A DNA stretch of 64,000 nucleotides, taken from contig CM035407.1 of assembly GCA_020310875.1 (NCBI GenBank), positions 201,098,153 through 201,162,152 on the forward strand, in the 5' to 3' direction. Position numbers and translations under genes: made by a program. The stretch comes from Ceratopteris richardii (taxonomy: Eukaryota; Streptophyta; Polypodiopsida; Polypodiales; Pteridaceae). Under the pieces are notes generated by a model. It was not told the origin of the DNA. It saw nothing but the letters and a program-made list of their open reading frames with translations, and ran no database searches. Each line of letters opens with the position of its first letter. Position 1 is the first letter of the stretch. Positions 21,501 to 34,702 of the stretch are shown piece by piece.

Positions 21501-23038
21501 AAGGCAATCCCATCTGAATCGATGCGGATGTTGCTAGATGACCACGTTCGACTGCTAGAGGACTACGATCGAATGAACGAAGAGCATCAGAAGCTAAAAG
21601 AAGATCACAAGTTACTACAGCTCAGAGAAACGGCACCACAACAACTACCAGTGGCAGCAAAAGTACCAGAACCTGTGGACCCCTCTCCTGAACTCATAGA
21701 GGAACTCAACGCACTACGGGCCCAGGTAACCACTCTCCAATCACGCATAGATGTATACGAAGCACCACCACGGCCTGATTCCCCACCGGAGATCCCAGCT
21801 GACGACGAGAACATAACCATTCCGGTGGAGGAAACGTTTGAAGAAGCATACGAGCCAATACCCATCCCAGGCGGACAAGTCACGGCCGAAGGCCAGATGA
21901 CCTATGAACTTCCTACCCCCGCGTGGATGAAAACGATCGAAGAACTTGGAACGACACATTCGGCCAGAGTAGAGGCACAGTTACATGCCATGGCCATGAT
22001 TGAAGAGAGAATCTTACAATCCCCCTTCTTTGCTCATTTGGCCCCCTTACGCTATATATCTGGGCATGAGCTGCAGTATAAGCCATACTTCATGTTAATG
22101 GCTGAATATCAGCTAGCTATAGAGAAAGAAACCGGCAGGAAACCCACGCATGCTACACAATTCGAGCCGGCGGACTTGCCACCAAATGCGCAAAGAGGAG
22201 AGATCCATCAACCTGATTGGCGCAAAGACCTACTCCAGAAGTACCCAGAAATGATGAGCACATGGGTGAAAGCGCCTTTACATTTAAAGTATAATCCTTG
22301 CTGGGGACCAGTACCTCGACGCCGCTCCTGGACTGCATTCGCTATCAAAGTACAAAACAATAGGCAGTGTCAGGATTGGCTGAATTACCCCTACTTCAAG
22401 CCACCTACCGAGTTGCCCACTGTTGGCTATATGATGGCCACAATCCGTCACTGGCTCCCTCACCTGAAGCATATGGATGATATCGCAGCGCATATGACTG
22501 TCAAAATTTTTGACATGATGCAAATGATATTTAAAGTCTTCCGACGCGTCAAGGCACCGCATGTAAACACCCGGGATTTGAGCATGGTAACTTTGATCTA
22601 GTATATGACATGAGCACAACGCCATCGCTCCGGGTGTGTTATGCCTGACACTATAGAATAAAATACCTACCGGCGTGCTACAAGCAAACATTTGAAGAGA
22701 TGTTCACCACCAGATTTTGGGAATACCATTCCGAGGTATTCATCAGCAGGCCCACACATTTATTGCAACTTTTTGCCTGCGACCGAATGATTTATTCTGC
22801 GCACTATCAACTCCCGCCACCCGACGAACCGCAACCGATCTACTGGGAGAAACTCGAGGCTGATCTGGCCCGAGGCATTCGAGTATCTGAGCACACCCTC
22901 GCTCACGACCTCCTACAAAACTACATCCGGCAGACCGCACAACAAGGTTCTGTCGAGGACGACAGAAGCGAGAGGGAGGGGGGTGTTGGAAGCAGTCAGA
23001 GGCACAGTCAGAGGCACAGACGACATGGAAGCATGTAA
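18528..23038 (+). pseudogene. R2 ORF3 homologue, broken
   Basis: It starts at ATG 18528 (MQTDEGPSG), just after TTTTGTAGCAG. The conserved N-terminal region lies at about 18650-19500, acidic and Pro/Thr-rich linkers at 19600-21050, coiled coils at 21090-21780 and the C-terminal region at 21900-22960. Breaks: TAG at 20124-20126, a +1 shift near 22570, and TGA at 22646-22648 where R1 has Trp. As in R1, the frame continues through the polypurine tract (REGGVGSS) and stops within the LTR at 23036. Confidence 0.85.
22969..22983 (+). other. R2 polypurine tract
   Basis: GAGAGGGAGGGGGG lies directly before the LTR start TGTTGGAAGC at 22984. Confidence 0.8.
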
Positions 23039-23644
23039 AGACGGAGCAGGGAGCCAGTGGGATCATTTTTTCAAACAATTATGTTTTTATTACCTCTTCA
23101 AACATCCAACAGTGATTTTCATCACTCTTGTAACATATGTAATATAGACAAAACCCCATTTTGTAATTCATAGCTCCATTTTGTGCAAGCCAAGGAGTCC
23201 TCGAGCTTGAGGAGCTTAGGTAGAATGCTCGTACCAAATTTCGTTATTTTTAGACATCGTTTACCCTTCCAAATAGCCTCTAGGACCTATTTTTTAACTA
23301 TGCCGGTCACTAGATGTGAAACCGGTCAAAACTAGTCTAGAAACTATAAAAAGAGCTAGAGAGCTCATTTTTGAGGTTGGTTCATGTTGGATAGTGTGAG
23401 CTTAGAGCTAGTTTGAGCTTGTAAGAGTATTCTTGAGTAATAGAGCTAATTTCCCACCTTCCATTGTGTCTTGCTTGTCTCTTCATTGTGTGTGTGTATA
23501 TGTGTGTGCATTTTTGTGCTTCTCACCTTCACTCTCACATCATCTCTCATTCACGATCTTCATATCACTCCTACCTCTTCCGCGGATTGACATTAAGGAG
23601 GTGAAGCTTCTTAACGTGGTTCTCACCATCGTGCTAGAGCAACA
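22984..23644 (+). repeat. R2 3' LTR
   Basis: The 661-bp LTR starts TGTTGGAAGC and ends GTGCTAGAGCAACA. The end is supported by the E2 LTR, whose other-strand start at 46002 (TGTTACTCTAGCAC) is the matching terminus. It shares with R1 the CCAAGGAGTCC and TATA (23345-23352) blocks but diverges elsewhere. R3 coding sequence follows immediately. Confidence 0.82.
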
Positions 23645-26600
23645 CACGACTCCACCACCACCATTCCCACCGCCATCCGACCAACCACCTTCCAACCTGC
23701 CTAACCTAAACCCACCACCCCCTAGAGTAGGATCAGTCCTAGCAGACCCCACTCCCGAAGACCTTAATATGATGCTTAAAGCATATCAGGCCAGAATCCA
23801 AGAAGGGCCAAACGTAACTGATCATGAAAAATGCTACCCTAGAGCCGAGCTAGAGCTTGAACGAACCAAAATTTGTGCCAAAATGGTGGAATTGGCTCAG
23901 ACCATGTGTGAGGCCAGCCGCCTATTTAACATTTCTAGTTCAGCTAAGACGCAGTTACATTTTGATGGACTGCTAGAAAGAATAGAGAGGCTAATTGCAC
24001 AATCAGAGAAGGAACCTGTCCCTCAAAGAAAGGAAAGGGCAAGGGAACGGATAAGCCAGCCTCTTCAGGAAGCCCATGTGCCTCCTCAAGAAGCTTATCT
24101 TCCCCCCCAAAAGGCAGATGAGCCTCCCTTGAAAGCTTACGTACCTCCACAGGTTGCCTACATTCCTTCTCAGGGCGCGTATGAGCCTGTTCGGAAAAGT
24201 AATAGAACAAGTAACCCTCCCCAGGAAGCTTGTGCTCCAGCCATCTATGAGGACGAGGAGAGAGCCAACGATAGGATAAGCCCTCCTTCCCAGGTTGCTT
24301 ATGCACCTAATTCTACGGAGCCAGACACTTCTTCTTCTATGAATCGGTTTGCACCAGACTTCCTACGAGAGATTCAAGAAGACAAATGGGATAACGAAAG
24401 TGAAGTCGCCCCTCCCTTTGAACTTGTGGATGATGCACACGACCAATTCCCACAAGACATCCCATCTATTTACGGGGAGCATGAGAGTACTCAATCTCAT
24501 GAGAGATTGGACTTTGAATCTAATTCCATACAAGAGTTACCCCACTTCACAGGACCATGGGAAGCAAAGTCCACCTGTATGAGAGCACCTACAGTCATGG
24601 TAAGAAACGAAGATTCAGTCATACCTAGGAACACAGAGGTAGTGAAGAACACTAACGTGCAGTGTAATCTCAAGTTAGAAGAGCTACTCAAGGTTAGACC
24701 TGAATTATGGAAACATGTAGCCAAACAATTATCAGAGATAGCAAAACCTCGTTCCCAGGTAGGATCCCATAGGAGAGTGACAGAAATTCCCTTGGATAAG
24801 ATAGGAGATATGTGTGAAGGTGAAGAAGGGAACACCTATCTTCCCATCACCTACCAGGAGTACACTACCAAGGCAATTTTGGACTCAGGTGCAGGAGTTG
24901 CAATTGCCACTACTTCCCTATGGAAGCGTTGGGGCAAGCCGGCACTCAGGCCAACGAGAATGAAATTGCAGATGGCCGATGGTCACATAGAGAGACCCCT
25001 AGGATTGCTAGAAGGAATAACTCTCACCACTTGTGGTGTCGAGTTTGAGCATACATTTGCTATATGTGACTTCAGCAAAAATCATGCCTATGAGATGATT
25101 TTGGGAAGACCATTCATGCGACAGTTGCAAGTGGTACAGGATTGGGGAACCAACTCCTTGTATTTGCAACACTTGGGTGTTACGACCAAAGTCAATCTCA
25201 AGGATTATTCTCATAGAGATGTCCCTCCTATCCAATGGAATCCCATCCACAGAGCCAAAGATGATACAGAATCGGTGCATTCCATAGGGTCTGGATCCTC
25301 ATGGATGCATGAAGACACTCACTTATGGATGTGCAAGGTAGCAGTAGAAGAAGAGAAGAGAGAGAAAGCCAGAGAGGTAGGTGCGAAAGAAACCCATAGA
25401 GCAGTCCAAGACCCAGCCTATGCACCTGTAGTTTTTCCAGACGAAGAATTTGAACCTCACGGTTGGGCAGAAATTTTAGCAACAATGGACGTAGCCATCA
25501 ATGAAGAACAATGGACACCTCACTGTGATGAGGATGGCTATGACATTTCAGTCTTCTCCATAGAGCCAATCATGGGAGAGGCAGTTCTAGAAGAATGCGA
25601 ACCTAGCCCTGATGCATTTGAGGATGCAAGTGACTCCGATCTCGAGTCAATCATTATGGACCCACCATTTGCATCAGATGAAGAATACTTCCATGAAGTA
25701 GAATTTCGACCCCAGAGGCATGGAGAGCTTACAAACGATGTAAGATTAGCGACGCATGTAACCCCGAAGGAAGAAGGGAAGAAACGAAAGAAAAGAGAAG
25801 TCTCACCAGAAGAGGAAGAATCTTTGTTTGAGGTCCCAAAAAATTTTAAGAAGTATGAGATAGACGACAGGTGAGTCATGATAAGAATGCCTAAACGAGA
25901 GGCACAATCAGGAGAGGCCTATGATAACAAAGAAACCACCAAGAAAATAGTAGTGGCCCTAGAAGAAGGAGAGGAGAGATGCACGTACATAGGCCATGAC
26001 CTAACAGAGGAAGAAGAGCACGAATTGATTGCCTTGCTAAGAGAATACAGAGATGTATTCGCTTGGAGTTACAAGGATTTGAAAGGTGTTGACCCCGATA
26101 TATGCTCACACACTATCCCCATGACCTCAGATGCTAAACCCTCTAAGCAAAAGCCCTATACTTATAACGATAATTACGCTGCTAAGATCAAAGAAGAGAT
26201 AGATAGACTGGTTGAAGCTGGATTTATCTATGAAATTGAGCACACTGAATGGGTATCCCCCATCGTAGTGGTGCCCAAGAAGAATGGCAAGCTGCATGTG
26301 TGCATTAACTTGAAAAAAGTTAATGCAGCCACAATTCGAGATAACTATCCGCTTCCCATCACAGAACATCTCTTAGAAAGAGTGGCAGGCAAGGAAGTGT
26401 ACAACTTCCTTGATGGATTTTTGGGCTACAATCAAGTAGCCATAGCTCCAGAGGATCAGCATAAGACAGCCTTTGCCACAGAATGGGGCATTTTTGCTTT
26501 TAGAGTAATGCCATTTGGGCTTACCAATGCACCAGCTACCTTCCAGAGGCTGATGTGCCATGTGTTTAAGGAGTTCCTGAGGAAGAGTTTAGAAGTCTAC

Positions 26601-29600
26601 GTTGATGATCTTTGTGCTCATTCCAACATTAGACAAACCCATATCCTTGAACTCAGACAAATCTTTGACAAATGTAGAGAATATCAAGTCTGCCTGAACC
26701 CAGAAAAGTGCGTTTTTATGGTCAGGCAAGGCAAGATTCTAGGACACATAGTGTCAAAGAATGGCATATCCACTGACGAAGAGAAAGTGCGAGCTATAGC
26801 AGAGCTACCTAGGCCAAAAAATGTCAAGGAAGTACAAGCTTTCATGGGGCATTGTGGTTATTACCGACGATTTATACACATGTATGCTGTCATTGCAAAG
26901 CCCATGTACGGACTTCTGACAAACTTTGAGTGGACGGATGAATGTGAGAATTCCTTCCAGGAGCTTAAACAAAGATTATGTTCAGCACCAATCTTGACCA
27001 CACCAGATTGGAATTAGCCATTCCATGTTCACGTGGATGCATCCAATTATGCCATTGGATGTGTGCTTGCACAACCTACTGGTGAAGGTAATATGGATCT
27101 TCCAATTGCCTATGCCAGTAGATAGTTGAATGCGGCTGAACGAAATTACACCACTACGGAGAGAGAAGGTTTAGGCATGGTATATGCAGTTAAGAAATTT
27201 AGACACTATTTGCTTGCAAATAAGTTTAAATTTTTTACGGATCATCAAGCATTGCTATACCTCGTAAACAAGCCTTGCAATACAGGAAGATTAGTAAGAT
27301 GGTTTCTCTTGCCAATGGAATATGATTTTGAGGTTGTGGTAAGAAAAGGGAGGACCCATTTGAGAGCTGATCATCTTTCTAGGCTCACATCGGGAGAAGC
27401 CCCACAAGGAGTATCAGATGACCTTCCTGATGCTTACTTGTTTAATTTGGAAGTTGTACCGCAGTGGGCTAAGCCATTGGTACCAGTATTGACATACGGG
27501 CCTAACCATCCAGTGGTAAACACACGGAATAGAGAGGTTGTAAAAGCCCAAAAGTACCACATCATGGCAGGAAGTATGTACAAGCACACAGATCAAGGGA
27601 TCTTGGCTTGCTGCGTAGAAGAGGATGAGTACGCTAAATGGTTGCAATTAGCACATGTAGGTGCACTAGAGCAACACCATTCAAAGCAACGAACTTTACA
27701 GACACTAAAGAGACTCGGAGTACATTGGCCAACTATGGAAGCTGATGTCCAAAAGTTGTGCAAGGAATGCCCAATCTGTTGCACTAAACCACCAGTGGAA
27801 TACGCCACTCTTTATCAAGTATCCATTGTGCCAGATTGGAGCGAACCTCTAGTATCCTTCTTGAGGACAAACACATTCCCGCCAGACATGACTCTGGCTA
27901 GGAAAAGGAGTTTAGAACAAGAAGCCATGGATTACTCACTCATTGGTGATAATCTATACAAGTGTGGTAAAGATGGTTACTTGAGGCTATGTGTCCATGA
28001 AAGTGAATATCTGAAGATCTTAGAAACCGCTCACCAAGGTGTAGCAGGAGGACATTTTGGACCAGATCGGGTGATCAAGGCAATACTATTTGCGGGCTTC
28101 TGGTGGCCGACCCTTCACATGGATGCACATACCTATGTGAAACGGTGTGATGTCTGTCAGAGGACTCAGTATCCTATACGCAAAGATGAGATGCCACTGA
28201 AACCTATGATGGGTGGACGTGCATTCTCTAAGTGGGGAATAGACTTCATAGGCCCTATTAATCCCCCAGCTAAAGGTTCTCATGCGGAATACATTATTGT
28301 TGCAACAGATTATCTCACCAAGTGGGTAGAGGTAAAGGCTACGCCAAAGAACGATGCTCAAACAACTGCCAAATTCTTGTTTGAGAATGTATTCACAAGA
28401 TATGGGCTACCTATAGAGCTTGTAAGTGACAGAGGCACTCATTTCTTAAATGAAGTGATTGAAAATCTACTCCAAGAATTCTTGGTAATACACAAGAAGT
28501 CTGCCCCCTATCACCCTCAAGCTAATGGACAAGCTAAGAGCACTAATAAGATCTTATGCAATGTACTGACGAAATTAGTGAACACTAAACGCTCTGATTG
28601 GGACAAACAGCTACACCATGCTGTTTGGGCATACCGAGTTGCCTACAAAACGGTACTCCAAGCCACCCCCTTTTAGATGGTATTCGGCCAAAATGCTGTG
28701 TTACCCTTGGAATTCTTGATCCCTACATTGAGAATAGCACAAGAGCACGAATGGACAGGTCATGAGCTCTCCTCTAGGATTTTTGATCTTGAACGATTAG
28801 GAGAAACAAGACTGAGAGCCGCTGCAGGAATATATGCAGCCAAGAAGAGACAGAAGGCATACTTTGATGCCCACGTGAAGGATAAGGGCTTGAAAGCAGG
28901 AGATCTAGTTTTAGTCTACACACTGAAGCAACACGCAAGGAAACTAGAAAAGAGAGGCTACGGACCTATGATCATTAATAGGATCTCCACCAGTGGAGCT
29001 GTGCAATTAGCCACATTAGAAGGTGATGTTCTCCCTAACTATATTAGCGGATGCAGAGTCAAGTTGTATCAGGAAACCCTCACGGAGGAAATGCTCAGCC
29101 GACTCAACACTGCTAAGAAACGCAAAGAGGAAGAAAAGCGAGTTCGAGAAGAAGCTCAAGCAGAAGCTTTAGAACGCATCAGGAGGATGAAGTTACGAAG
29201 GCAAGGTAGAGATCAGCCTAGAGCGAATGACTATGCAGATCAAGGATATCCTATGGCCATGTGTGAAGTTGCAGGAACAAGCTCGCATAGGATAATTGAT
29301 AGACGTCCTTTCATAACCCTAGATATAGGACAAGGAAAGAGTGCAAGGAACGTAAGAGCCTTGATTGACTCAGGCGCAGCCACTAGTGCTGTTAGAGTGT
29401 CTTACTGTCAAGAGTTACAGTTAACTGTCAATCCTGTGGAAGCATATCTCATAGGATTGGGAGGCGTGGAAACCCCTTGCATGGGCGAGGTGGAACTTCC
29501 CCTCTACATTCATGATGAGGAAATGACTGTTAAAGTACTGGTGTGTCAAGATGAGGATCTCACTGAACCTCTTTTCTTGGGTCAAGATTGGATCTATGAC

Positions 29601-30422
29601 CAAGCAGTCAATTTAAACCTAAGAAGTGGACTTCTCCAGGTTTGGGTCAATCATAGTCGAGTTACAGTAGAATTAGACAATGGAGCACTCAAGGAACTAG
29701 GAAAGGCACAGACTCCTGGTCCTTCCAGGGGTACACATGAAGATGACCATGCTGTTCTTGTCAAAAACCATGTGTTGCAGAGGAATGATATTCGCAAAAA
29801 AGGAGTCAGGGATGCAACGGAACTCCCTTCTTTTCCAAAGGCCAGAAGGAGGCAGCAACCCAAGGTGGATCAAAGGCAGAAGAAGCAGAGTACTACCTAT
29901 GTCCGAGATCAAAAGTACCTGCGCAGTAGAATGTCCCAGAAAGTAAACCATGTGTGGGTGTGGAAAGGCGAACAACCGGTTGCACCACCGCCAACTACAC
30001 GGGCTAAGTCTCTTATTAATAACCAACAACACGACATTAATAAGAAGTCTTGCAGAAATTCTCCTGCTAACGTGAAATCTATTTGGGTGCCCAAGAAGTC
30101 GATGAAGGCTAGCCCACAATCAAGACAAATTTGGGTGCCTAAGGCTTGCTTGCGGGCACAAATAGCTATGCCGAAGCCACAACCTATACAGCGTAACCCA
30201 TTCACTCGCACAACCGGCATCCACTCGTTTTCAACACTCACGAACACACCAAGGCCCATGAGCACGAACAGAATCATTTGTAAATGGGTCCCTAAAAGGC
30301 CTCATGTTCAAGCTGATACACCTATAATGTTCTCGAGCGTCTCTGCGAAACCAAGAGAAAAGCCCATCCACTGCAATTGGCAGCCTAAGACCTGTAATAA
30401 ACCCCCCGACCCCAATTTGTAA
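23645..30422 (+). pseudogene. gag-pol: R3 gag(C-term)-protease-pol, four in-frame stops
   Basis: A single frame runs throughout, with stops at 25872 (TGA), 27015 (TAG), 27123 (TAG) and 28674 (TAG). Order: proline-rich gag linker; about six 7-residue repeats of A-Y-x-P-P type (24057-24195); protease 1 (24830-25190) with DSGA at 24882-24893 and MILGRPF; acidic linker; RT (26170-26710) with YVDD; RNase H; two H2C2 modules (27545-27785, 27925-28155); integrase core (28215-28560); a second retropepsin-like domain (29300-29650) with DSGA at 29367 and LFLGQDW; and a W-V-P-K tail. The integrase glutamate is replaced by lysine (codon 28536-28538). This copy shows that two protease domains belong to one polyprotein frame. 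Confidence 0.9.
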
Positions 30423-30530
30423 ATTCATCCCCACTTACTAACTTCATTAGTCTCCTAGGACTACCCAAGCATTAACTACACACACGTGCACCGAACACTT
30501 ACTAACCCATTATTCGCTCCCGACCCTCAT

Positions 30531-30585
30531 GTTAATATTGTGATGGGAACAACAACGGTCCTCCCTTGTCCTGTACAATATTAAC
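30531..30585 (+). promoter_or_regulatory. Stem-loop upstream of R3 ORF3
   Basis: GTTAATATTGT pairs perfectly with ACAATATTAAC, and GGAACAA faces TTGTCC inside. It has the same length and offset from the splice-like AG (30606-30607) as the R1 structure, with A-U pairs where R1 has G-U pairs. Confidence 0.6.
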
Positions 30586-30628
30586 ACATGTTTGTATATT
30601 CTCACAGAGACAGACAGCAAGAAGTAAA

Positions 30629-33600
30629 ATGGCAGATACAGTAGGAACTAGCTCCCAGGCAGGCACCAGCCCCCAAGTGGTGGACATCGAAAGCCTTCCG
30701 GTCGAGGAGGAATTAAAGGAAAGACCAGCGGCATTACAGGCATTACATGCCATACCAATTCAGAATCCTCCACAGGGTCATACCATGCCGGTGGGCAAAA
30801 CCTCACACTGGTTCAGTGACGTTGCTGGCCCTCTGGGTGAAGGCACATATATGTGGGAGTCCGAGGTAGAATTCAATGGACGTTGGGGCAGATACCATTT
30901 CTTTACCAGGGAGTTTGAAAAGCTACAGAACAACGAAGGATTGAAGCCGATATGGAAGAAGGCTGGGCTTTATGACTACTTCAAGTTCCAACTACCAAAG
31001 CCAGATTTCCTAAGATGCTCATATCTAATTAGTACCCTCACCCCCAGCAAAGACAAGAAAGGATACAGCTCCTTTGTGCTCCCATCACTCACAAGGGGCA
31101 ACGAGCTGAAGCGTTTCCGCTTGACTATCAACCTGGTAAGAGAAGCACTCGACATGACTGGTATGCACATTCCAACAGAGAAAGAGACTATGGTTCCAGA
31201 CAACATGAAGAACAGGAATCTGACGAAGTTGAAGGACATGGTTGCAATGACACCCACTATCGCCATCCATTTACGCATGGTCATGCAACATTTTGCTTTC
31301 CTCGCGCAGGAGAGGTTCACAATGCCTCCCAAAAAGATCTGGTTTAGTCTCTACCTGGCGGATGCTTTTGAGTTGACCATTAATATGCCCCACTGGATTA
31401 TCGACCAGATTCATATGGCTCATCAAAGATGGTATAAGAAGCAAAAATCTGTGTTGTATGGTTGCTGTGCACTCACAAGAATTGTATACAGATGTCTCGC
31501 ATATGATGTACCGGTGCAGAGGGCCCTGATCTGGTCCAGAGCACAGGAATTTCAACGCAGATTGTCAGCTGTAGGGCCTCCCTCAAAGAAGATGAGAGGC
31601 GCTGTCCAGATGCCTTGTGCACAAGCTCGCGGGGCAACCCTGACGCCTGAGACAACCCCAAGACTTCCCCGACGAGTGCAACCATTTACTATCAGGTTAC
31701 CCAGGCACAGCACAGATGGCCCTAATCTTGTGTTTCCACCAGTACCGACTGATCTGGAATTCCCGCATGGGTTCACTCTGGAGGATCTAACGGACGAGGA
31801 AGTTGCAAGAATCATCGAAGCCGTAAACGCGGAAGTTGAAGAAGAGCAAGCCCAGCCCAGCCAACCGGACGTAGTCAATGTGGACGATGAAGAAGAAGCT
31901 CATGAGGAGGCACAAGGTGGACAATCAGAAGCAGAAGAACAAGAGTATGATCAAGAAGCCCTACAAGTACTGGAAGGTGCCCCCGCCTATACTAGCGCAT
32001 TAAAGAAGCTTTACGACACAATGAACCGAGTTCAAGAGCAACACAGGCTCTCATTAGCTGCAGGTAAAGCTCTCATGAACCAGATTCTGGAGGAGGAAGG
32101 CGTGGACGAGCAGTACCGTGCCACCCTGGAAATGATATCAGATGCTTTGGGAGTACCGGAAACGGTGCACACCGCACTAGCACAATCGCGAAGGACAGAG
32201 AGAAGATATGGAAGACGCCCCCCACAAACGGGAAAACGAATGAATGTATTAGGATCAGGACCACAAGGCACACCCACAACCACTGGCACAACACACACAG
32301 TTCACGACACCGAGGAAGCCCACACATCGAGTGCACCCCCATCACCTCCCTTGCCACCTTCTCCCCCACATCCACCTCACTCACCTCCCTCTACCACTGT
32401 AACCTCCACTGTCACCACCACTGAAACCACTACACACACCAACGCACAAACCATTAGCCAACCCACACACTCTACTTCCACTGAAAACATAAGTCTCACT
32501 ACAGCCACGGTACACCTCACTACCCCGAGCACACTTCCTAGGAGTTCACAATTACACACACCTCTATACACATTCACAACCCTCACCGCTACCACAATCC
32601 CCATGTTCACAGTCACTCCCACCACGACCCCCACTTTCATGGAGGTGTCACCCACCTCTGCACCTCTCCCACCCCCCATTTACCCACAATCTCCCATTCC
32701 CCCACCTCCCCCCTCACCCGTCCCCAGTACTGCATCCACAATCCCCTTTCCCTTTCCCTTCCCCTCTGCATTCAACACCATTCCTCTCAGTAACTTATTT
32801 AATAATATGCATCAATGCATGGCCCAACTTCAGCAACACTACCAACACCTGGACAACCAACATACAAGGCTCTTCCGAAGCCACAAAGATCTCCAAGCAC
32901 GATGTAGGGATCTTGAAGAGCAGAAGCAGCTACTAGAACAACAGCACGTGACATTACAGGAGCAATACGCACAATTAGAAGCCAACCCACCCCAAGCAGA
33001 TAATGAAGAACGACGACACATGGACGAGCTGCTACATTCTGAGATCACGGAAAACCTGAAACTTCGACGGAACTTGGGCCTCCTCCGCAAGCATATGTCT
33101 ACAGCGCTAGAGGAGAATAAAAGATTACAGAAACAGAACGAAGAAAATCTGGAGGCGGCCATGGAGGGTTCCCCACAGGAAATTGACCCAGAGCGATTTA
33201 AGGCCATTCCCTCTGAGAATATGAAGGTGGTGTTAGAAACTCATGCAGATCTAATGGAGGCCCATGCCGCTTTAGAAAAAGAGAGAGATGAGTTACGAAG
33301 ACAGTTGGCCACCCGACAGACAGAACCCAGCCAGAGCATAACCGCAGAAGAAACAGCCGAAGAGGTCACTAAACTCCGGGCCGAACTTGAGGAATTACGC
33401 AGCAAGATCATGCAATATGAGCGTCAGCCCTCCCCTCTGGCAGAGCCCGAGCCTGATGATCTGGTGCCAATTGAAGTAGAAGAAACATTCGAGGATCCCT
33501 ATGTCCCGATGCCAACACCCGGAGGTAAGCGCACAGAACAGGGCATGGACACAATTGAAATTGAGGCACTTGAATGGATGCAAAAGTTAGAGAAAGTAGC

Positions 33601-34702
33601 CACGACGCATGATGACAGGGTGGCAGTCCAAATCGCATTGATGTCAAAATTAGAAGAGGTGGTAATAAAATCCGATTATTTTCAGAATCTCTTACACCAT
33701 AGGTGGATCGGCCCATCGGATGATCTGTATGTGCCTTTTTGCGTGCTAATGGCGGACTATAATGCGGAGATCAAGCGCCACACCTCAAGGGAACCCACCT
33801 CTGCCACCCAATTTGCCCCTGATGACATCCCAGAGAGTGCCAAGCAAGGACATATTCGCCAACCAACGTGGACAATTCGGCTGCTCGAAACCTACCCGGA
33901 AATGGTAAGAACATGGAACAACATGCCATTGTACATCAAATATAATCCATGTTATTGCCCTGTATTTCGAAGGAGATCATGGCCGGAGTACACATAAACA
34001 GTGCTGACGATTAAAGGATGTGAGAAGTGGCTAAATTACGTGTACTTCGCACCCCCTAAGGGCGCACCTACAATTGGATATATGATTTCAACGATTCGAC
34101 ATTGGGGGGTCCGTTTCAAGAATGTACCTGATATTATGACTCAGATGTGCCTGAAAATTTTTGAACTTATGCTGGTCACCTTCGGGACCTTCAAAAATAT
34201 CAAGGAACCGCATCTCTCAGCACTAGGATTTAATGAAGGGAACCAGGACCTTGTATACGACATGAGCACAACCCCATCGATCAATGTTGTGTATGCATGG
34301 CACGCTCGCATCAAATATCTACCGGCCTGCTTCAAACAAACGTTTGAAGAGATGTTTGTCACGGGATTCTGGGAATATCACTCCGAGATATTCATTCCCA
34401 GACCATCCCATCTCTTGCAGTTGTTTGCAGTGGAACAAGCTCTCCATTCCGAAAAGCTACGTATGCCACATCCAGAGGTTCCTGGGCCGGTAGACTGGGA
34501 TGCTCTTCTGACAGATTTGGCCAAAGGGTTGCGAATTGCTGAACATCATTTAGCGCAGGACGTCGTCGAGTACTACATCCAAAAACCCTCTCAACAAGGG
34601 TCTGTCAGGGACGACAGACGCGGGAGAGGGGGGGGTGTTAGCAGCGGACAAGGGAGAGAAGGCACAAGCAGACAAGGGAGTCAACGAAGATCTGGCAAAT
34701 AG
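30629..34702 (+). pseudogene. R3 ORF3 with one in-frame stop
   Basis: The start is ATG 30629 (MADTVGTSSQAG), equivalent to R1 MAEAGTSSQAG. An open frame extends further upstream but lacks the conserved start. The conserved N-terminal region lies at 30800-31600, acidic linker at 31830-31960, Pro/Thr-rich stretch at 32300-32770, coiled coils at 32800-33410 and the C-terminal region at 33540-34620. The only break is TAA at 33995-33997; the same frame resumes at once and runs through the polypurine tract (RGRGGGV) into the LTR, stopping at 34700-34702. Function unknown. Apart from the stop, the layout is preserved. Confidence 0.88.
34619..34635 (+). other. R3 polypurine tract
   Basis: GCGGGAGAGGGGGGGG lies immediately before TGTTAGCAGC at 34636. 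Confidence 0.85.

Larger units (their letters stand above)
14864..23644 (+). mobile_element. R2: diverged family member, right-hand part
   Basis: The sequence resumes inside RNase H codons (LLYLVNKPCNTGR) immediately after the R1 LTR, so R2 looks like the host of the R1 insertion. It continues through the rest of pol, ORF3, polypurine tract and 3' LTR. R2 is clearly more diverged from R1 and R3 than those are from each other. It is degraded: three in-frame stops in pol, two stops and one frameshift in ORF3. Its 3' LTR end abuts R3 gag-pro sequence, so R2 itself probably inserted in R3. Confidence 0.85.

Noticed and set aside
24061-24200. PPxY late-domain motifs in the R3 linker
   Set aside because: The repeat has A-Y-x-P-P order and not P-P-x-Y, so the late-domain reading does not hold.
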